10,737 nucleotides of DNA from a bacterium SM23_31 (GTDB lineage Bacteria > SM23-31), in NCBI GenBank assembly GCA_001304035.1, contig LJUD01000068.1, positions 1-10,737 on the forward strand, in the 5' to 3' direction. Shown in pieces: positions 7,173 through 10,737 of the stretch. Within the stretch, counting starts at the first letter, position 1. The number at the start of each line of letters is the position of its first letter. The position numbers and the translations under genes were made by a program. The notes beneath the pieces are model-generated. The model was not told where the DNA came from and ran no database searches. It saw only the letters and a program-made list of their open reading frames with translations.

Positions 7173-9649
7173 GCCGTTTTTTTGACAGTTTGTCCGGCAC
7201 AATCAACAACGGCAGTATTCATGCTGCCGATGAGGATATTGCAATTATTAACGGTCTTCCGAATCCTCCGCCGGTTCCGGTTACTGCGAAAGACATATAT
7301 GTGCGGAAATGCCGTCTGGTCGGAGACGGTATCAACTGTCATTTTGGCAGGTTTCACACCGAAGATTTGCCTGAATTGTTGAGGAAGACACAGGGAGTTT
7401 CCTGTCTTATCGGTCACAGAAAAGAAACAGCCGGCATTGCCCGGTTCTTTGACGGGGCTATTGAGAAGCATAAAGCACGCAATATCGTTACCGGCGAATT
7501 GGAGGAGATGAATTTTATTGTTCCTAAGATTTACTGGATGAAGGCGCATTCGCACGCAGAAGACCTGCGCGTGAACATTGACGGCGGTATTTATCATCAG
7601 GCTTCCATAAGCTGGTATTTTGAAAAACCCGCATGTGGAATATGCGGGAAGGACATCCGCTTATGTGAGCATGTCCCGGGAAAAAGATATAACAGGGAGT
7701 TATGTTTTTTCTGGTACGAAGAAATCGGGGACGTGCTTGAAGGCTCAATAGTGTATGCCGGCGGACATCCCGGAACAGGTTTTACCTTGAATGACAGTGC
7801 GAAAGAACGTTCGCCGGATCAGGAAATCCTGTTTAAGCTGGCGTCCGAAGGCAGAATTCACAAAAGCGATATCTTGCCCTATTTAAAAAATATTGAATCG
7901 GGCAATATATATGTGATCGGCGACCTTGCGAACCAGGGCTGGACGGAAACGTCTATAGATATCCTGACCGATAAGGATGCGTATGAACGTGTCGGTGAGC
8001 TGTTACCGCCGTATCTGACAGACCGCCTTGTAATTCACGAGTTCTTCCCGGCGCCCGGCGCGTGTATTAAGATTAATAATAAGTCTGTGCTTGAAATCGA
8101 ATCTGTACCGCAGCCTGACGGTAATGATGCTGAACGGAAAGTGAAAACCGCAGTCAATGAAAGAAAAGCCGCACAGCATGAAAAGACTGCCGTGATGTGT
8201 GAGGTCGCCTCCTCCGCCGGCGCAGATGAAACCTTCCCCCCGAAAAACACCGGGATCGGGGAAAAAGGCGAACAGATGTCTTTTCAAATTATTGAAGATG
8301 ATACGGTTTGTGTATCTGCCGAAAAGATTTTCAATGCGGCACAGCTCGAAGTGGATGATGAGCCCTGCGTCGTAACGCCTCATTATGATGGAATTCCCGT
8401 AATCATCGCTGTCGATAAGTCCTCAAAGAATAGTATGGATTCGGCAGAAGAAAAAACGCCGGTTTCTATTATAATCCCTAAAGATTTTGCTGCCGTAGAG
8501 AATCTTGCCGGAAAGCACTTACAAGACATTGCGCTAAAGCTCGTACAATGGGACGTTGGCTCATGTGAACTAAGTGGGGAATTGCTCGCTTACAGGGGAC
8601 GGAGCCGGATCGAATTGGACTGTTTTGCGATGAACCGAATACCGCCGTTTGAAAAACTTCGCTTTATGGTGAAAATATGCGACTGCCGGAATGCAAACAC
8701 GGCCGAATTGAATCTGCCCGAAAGGCTCGAATACATTTCACGGCATATCAAAGATTCCGACGTTGTTCAGGTCATTCCTTATAGAATTGCGGCAGATTTC
8801 AGGCAGGTAAAAAATGAAGCACAAGTAATCGGCACACGTGAAGGAGTTGATATTACCCGTGAATCGGCAAAATTTGGAGCATCAACATGCCGGACTTTCT
8901 TTTCAAAACGATTGATACTGGATGTAGTGGTTACAGGAATTGAAAAAAAACGAAACGGCATTGTGTTCAAAGCTGGAATTAAAGATAAAAATGCTGTTGT
9001 TCCTATCGGTGCGACCCATATTTCTCAGATCAAATGTGATATTGGCAGTGTATTACGCGTCGAAGTGGATTCGGTGGATTGTTCCGGCGGCATGTATCGC
9101 TGGCAGAATCCAAGAGTCGTCGGAGTCCAGAACAGGAACACACAGCCGGATTCTGTCGAGATAGTAAAGAGATTGTTTCAGGCACTGCATGAAGAAATCA
9201 CCGGCGATGAGATTGAAACTGAACGGCGTGAAAATACGAATATGGCTGTGCAAAATGATTTTGAGAAGCAGCCCGGTTTTTTACTGGAGGCGGATACGGA
9301 AAATCCCGGCCGGAAGCTCATTTTAAACATGCGGCGAAATAGTGCTTATAATGATGTGTTCTGCATACAAAAAGACGATATTCGGAAATTAAATATGGGG
9401 TATATGTGTCCGGGATATTGGATACCGGGGGGCAATGCTGCCGGTTCCGGCAAAAACCTCTGTGAAAAACCGGAACAGGCGGCGCAGGATAAAGGAGAGG
9501 TTGTCATCTTGGAATGGGGGGATTTCCGCCGCCGGATTACGTTTGCCGGAAATATTTTGCACGGTGTATATCAATTCCGCTGTGTGAATAAAGACAATAA
9601 AAACAATTGGTATATTAAAAAATTACGGGTTACAAGTCATACCGCTTAG
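7169..9649 (+). CDS. Prohead-protease / DNA-ligase-like / LigD-phosphoesterase-like fusion protein
   Basis: This 826-aa protein is several times larger than a usual ~200-aa prohead protease. Residues ~40-205 resemble an S78-type maturation protease: His in IGHRKETAGI (H83), Ser in QASISW (S146), and a zinc-knuckle insert C156-x2-C159-x6-C166-x-H168 ending in VPG, then EGSIVYAGGHPGTGF. Residues ~246-312 resemble a minimal nucleotidyltransferase (IGDLANQGWTETSIDIL). Residues ~370-655 follow the ATP-dependent DNA ligase order: motif I as HYDG (405-408, normally KxDG), motif III as SGEL (469-472), motif IV EGVDIT (558-563), motif V SKR...DVVVTG (579-590), then an OB fold (VPIGAT...VLRVEVDSV...NPRVV). 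Residues ~702-826 resemble the LigD 3'-phosphoesterase domain, with a WYIKKLRV end. GGGAGAG precedes the start, which overlaps the zinc-ribbon gene. Protease confidence is high, ligase fair, the other two modest. An internal ATG at 8276 could yield the ligase part alone. Confidence 0.75.
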   Translation: MSRFFDSLSGTINNGSIHAADEDIAIINGLPNPPPVPVTAKDIYVRKCRLVGDGINCHFGRFHTEDLPELLRKTQGVSCLIGHRKETAGIARFFDGAIEKHKARNIVTGELEEMNFIVPKIYWMKAHSHAEDLRVNIDGGIYHQASISWYFEKPACGICGKDIRLCEHVPGKRYNRELCFFWYEEIGDVLEGSIVYAGGHPGTGFTLNDSAKERSPDQEILFKLASEGRIHKSDILPYLKNIESGNIYVIGDLANQGWTETSIDILTDKDAYERVGELLPPYLTDRLVIHEFFPAPGACIKINNKSVLEIESVPQPDGNDAERKVKTAVNERKAAQHEKTAVMCEVASSAGADETFPPKNTGIGEKGEQMSFQIIEDDTVCVSAEKIFNAAQLEVDDEPCVVTPHYDGIPVIIAVDKSSKNSMDSAEEKTPVSIIIPKDFAAVENLAGKHLQDIALKLVQWDVGSCELSGELLAYRGRSRIELDCFAMNRIPPFEKLRFMVKICDCRNANTAELNLPERLEYISRHIKDSDVVQVIPYRIAADFRQVKNEAQVIGTREGVDITRESAKFGASTCRTFFSKRLILDVVVTGIEKKRNGIVFKAGIKDKNAVVPIGATHISQIKCDIGSVLRVEVDSVDCSGGMYRWQNPRVVGVQNRNTQPDSVEIVKRLFQALHEEITGDEIETERRENTNMAVQNDFEKQPGFLLEADTENPGRKLILNMRRNSAYNDVFCIQKDDIRKLNMGYMCPGYWIPGGNAAGSGKNLCEKPEQAAQDKGEVVILEWGDFRRRITFAGNILHGVYQFRCVNKDNKNNWYIKKLRVTSHTA

Positions 9650-9654
9650 CGGGA

Positions 9655-9756
9655 GCGAATTACGAATGTCGAAGTCCGAATTTAAAAAGATAATCACCGG
9701 CAAGGTGCAGAATTGTATATCAATAATTCCGCATTCTGAATTCAGTGTTCGCATTT
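9655..9756. repeat. Inverted pair of TTCGAA-type elements after the fusion gene
   Basis: One arm lies at 9655-9683 (GCGAATTACGAATGTCGAAG...) and an inverted arm at 9724-9756 (AATTCCGCATTCTGAATTC...). They match at about 18 of 28 positions over a 40-base spacer. A small CACC-GGCAA-GGTG hairpin sits in the spacer (9695-9707). The element starts five bases after the stop codon. Confidence 0.6.
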
Positions 9757-9768
9757 CAAAGTTTCACG

Positions 9769-10032
9769 ATGCGTGATAAACAACCACAGGACTTTATCGG
9801 ATCGGTTACGGAGTTAAAGCTGATAACCGAAAAGATACTCGAAGGTCAGACAAAGATGCAGAAGGATATTCACGAGATTAAAATGAGCCTGTTTGACCCG
9901 GATAGCGGCTTATATGTACGGGTATATAAAAATACAGGATTCCGTTTAACCGCAAGCAAATGGCTCTGGGTATTGACAACCGGTTTGATAATGACACTGC
10001 TGCACGGTTTTATAAGGTATGTTTTAAAATAA
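9769..10032 (+). CDS. Small membrane protein with coiled coil, XhlA/holin-accessory-like
   Basis: This is an 87-aa protein from ATG 9769. An in-frame GTG at 9745 is the alternative, and neither has a good ribosome-binding site. Residues ~13-40 are a charged helical coiled coil (ELKLITEKILEGQTKMQKDI), then DPDSGLYVRV (43-52), then one C-terminal membrane helix (WLWVLTTGLIMTLLHGFIRYVL, ~65-86). A coiled coil followed by a C-terminal anchor and a 'DPD.GLY.RV' turn resembles XhlA-type phage lysis accessory proteins. That assignment rests on architecture only. Confidence 0.6.
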   Translation: MRDKQPQDFIGSVTELKLITEKILEGQTKMQKDIHEIKMSLFDPDSGLYVRVYKNTGFRLTASKWLWVLTTGLIMTLLHGFIRYVLK

Positions 10033-10054
10033 TATGTAACCATAAGACAAATAA

Positions 10055-10149
10055 AATTTCGAATTTCGAAGTACGAATTAAGAATTGAATATAGTGTGTT
10101 TGGCATGTTGTGTCATTTATTCGACATTCGACATTCGAACTTCGTACTT
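10055..10149. repeat. Inverted pair of TTCGAA-type elements between the two small membrane genes
   Basis: One arm lies at 10055-10086 (AATTTCGAATTTCGAAG, GTACGAATT...) and an inverted arm at 10121-10149 (TCGACATTCGACATTCGAAC). They match at about 18 of 25 positions, with a 34-base spacer. The right arm ends just before the ribosome-binding site of the next gene. Confidence 0.65.
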
Positions 10150-10168
10150 AACAAGAGGAGGATTTATA

Positions 10169-10450
10169 ATGGACTGGATAATTCAACATCTAATGCAAAA
10201 CGACACGATTGCCGCCGCCGGATTAACACTTATTTTGTCAATTCTCGGCGCAAAAAAGGTCATCGGGAAAAAGATTAACACTATATTTTCAATTTCAAAA
10301 GAGACCCTCGACGTTGTCGTTGTTCTATCAAAGGCGCTCAAACCGGACGATGACGGTAAAATCAGGATAGACAAAGACGAACTGCAGGAAATCCAGCGCG
10401 AACTTGTCGAAATGAAAAAAGCCCTCGGCCAGGTCGTTGCGATGCAGTAG
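10169..10450 (+). CDS. Small phage membrane protein, possible holin-like
   Basis: This 93-aa protein starts at ATG 10169 because a strong AGAGGAGGA lies at 10154-10162. An upstream in-frame ATG (10085) would run through the repeat element and has no such site. Residues ~13-28 (TIAAAGLTLILSILGA) form one hydrophobic segment, followed by a basic patch (KKVIGKK). A second weakly hydrophobic stretch (TLDVVVVLSKAL) and a charged C-terminal helix (KDELQEIQRELVEMKKALGQV) end the protein. Size and topology suit a holin or a small structural membrane protein. No family is recognised. Confidence 0.65.
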   Translation: MDWIIQHLMQNDTIAAAGLTLILSILGAKKVIGKKINTIFSISKETLDVVVVLSKALKPDDDGKIRIDKDELQEIQRELVEMKKALGQVVAMQ

Positions 10451-10737
10451 AGGGTAAATTGCATAGGGGGGACGGCATAGCTTTTATAAAAAATCGTAAT
10501 GTATTAAAAAGTAGAAATATTTGTGCTTCTAAAAGATCAAATATAGAACTTTTTGTCCTGTATCACAATCTTTAAACCTAAAAGGAAGCATTTAGAACTT
10601 TTATGGTTATGATTTCGTGTATTTGAATTACAGCCCAAGTTTGACAGGTGATTTTGTAAGTTACAGTAAAAACAACAGGATGCAAAATGGCGTTGTCACC
10701 ACCATCGCTTCTAATATGTTGTTTATTAAGTTAGTTA
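10451..10737. other. AT-rich tail of the window, no recognised gene
   Basis: This stretch of 287 bases has no supported gene. It contains an AT-rich imperfect hairpin (arms 10506-10522 and 10539-10554) that could be a weak terminator for the preceding gene. A short frame opens at ATG 10680 (MQNGVVTTIASNMLF...) and runs off the right edge. It has no clear ribosome-binding site and is too short to judge. Confidence 0.4.

Noticed and set aside
6947..7597. 216-codon minus-strand frame
   Set aside because: It lies opposite the zinc-ribbon gene and the protease part of the fusion, both of which have domain support, and its peptide has no family features.
9642..9652. CCGC-TTA-GCGG palindrome at the end of the fusion gene as a terminator
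   Set aside because: The stem is only four base pairs, spans the stop codon and has no following T-run.
10085..10168. 28-residue N-terminal extension of the last gene
   Set aside because: It would encode repeat sequence, and the strong AGGAGG site fits ATG 10169.
10506..10554. AT-rich hairpin as a transcription terminator
   Set aside because: The stem is imperfect and almost without G-C pairs, so it was mentioned only as a weak possibility.

Overview
This window carries the DNA-packaging and early head module of a tailed phage (Caudoviricetes), most likely a prophage or prophage-derived element. It sits next to the 3' end of what looks like a host gene for a large secreted protein. The host looks like an uncultured bacterium of moderate GC. 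The secreted beta-helix/DNRLRE/Fn3-like protein resembles those of FCB-type lineages (for example Marinimicrobia, KSB1, Zixibacteria), and clear Shine-Dalgarno sites argue against a typical Bacteroidetes. This placement is only a guess. No integrase, att site, tRNA, rRNA or CRISPR array was seen.

Layout, all genes on the + strand: (1) bases 2-1957, the 3' part of a secreted beta-helix/DNRLRE/Fn3-like protein, cut by the window edge. (2) 2162-3163, a phage-type protein with two tandem beta modules and a helical C-terminus, probably a head-tail connector or adaptor. (3) 3215-3622, terminase small subunit. (4) 3606-4988, terminase large subunit. (5) 4989-5615, a 627-base gap without a convincing gene but full of repeats and hairpins. 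(6) 5616-6866, portal protein. (7) 6930-7172, a small zinc-ribbon protein whose stop overlaps the next start as ATGA. (8) 7169-9649, an 826-aa multidomain protein. (9) 9769-10032 and 10169-10450, two small membrane proteins. (10) 10451-10737, AT-rich sequence with nothing recognised.

The order small terminase, large terminase, portal, maturation protease is classical, and the products would package DNA through the portal into a procapsid that is then matured. The major capsid gene is not in the window.

The most unusual object is the 826-aa protein. Its first ~205 residues look like a prohead maturation protease with a CxxC...CxH zinc-knuckle insert. It continues with a minimal-nucleotidyltransferase-like segment, then an ATP-dependent DNA-ligase-like nucleotidyltransferase plus OB fold, and ends with a segment resembling the 3'-phosphoesterase domain of LigD. 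Key catalytic positions appear changed in all three nucleic-acid modules; in the ligase, the motif I lysine of KxDG is a histidine (HYDG). I read this as a capsid protease fused to a DNA-end-joining-like tail that is degenerate or chemically altered.

A second theme is repeats. Four junctions carry TTCGAA-rich 20-33-base elements just after a stop codon, and at three of them two copies form an inverted pair with a 34-41-base spacer. The terminase-portal gap holds a different inverted pair, one copy of which appears to be interrupted by a ~24-base palindromic insert. The same repeat family flanks both the host-like gene and the phage genes, which suggests long residence in the chromosome.
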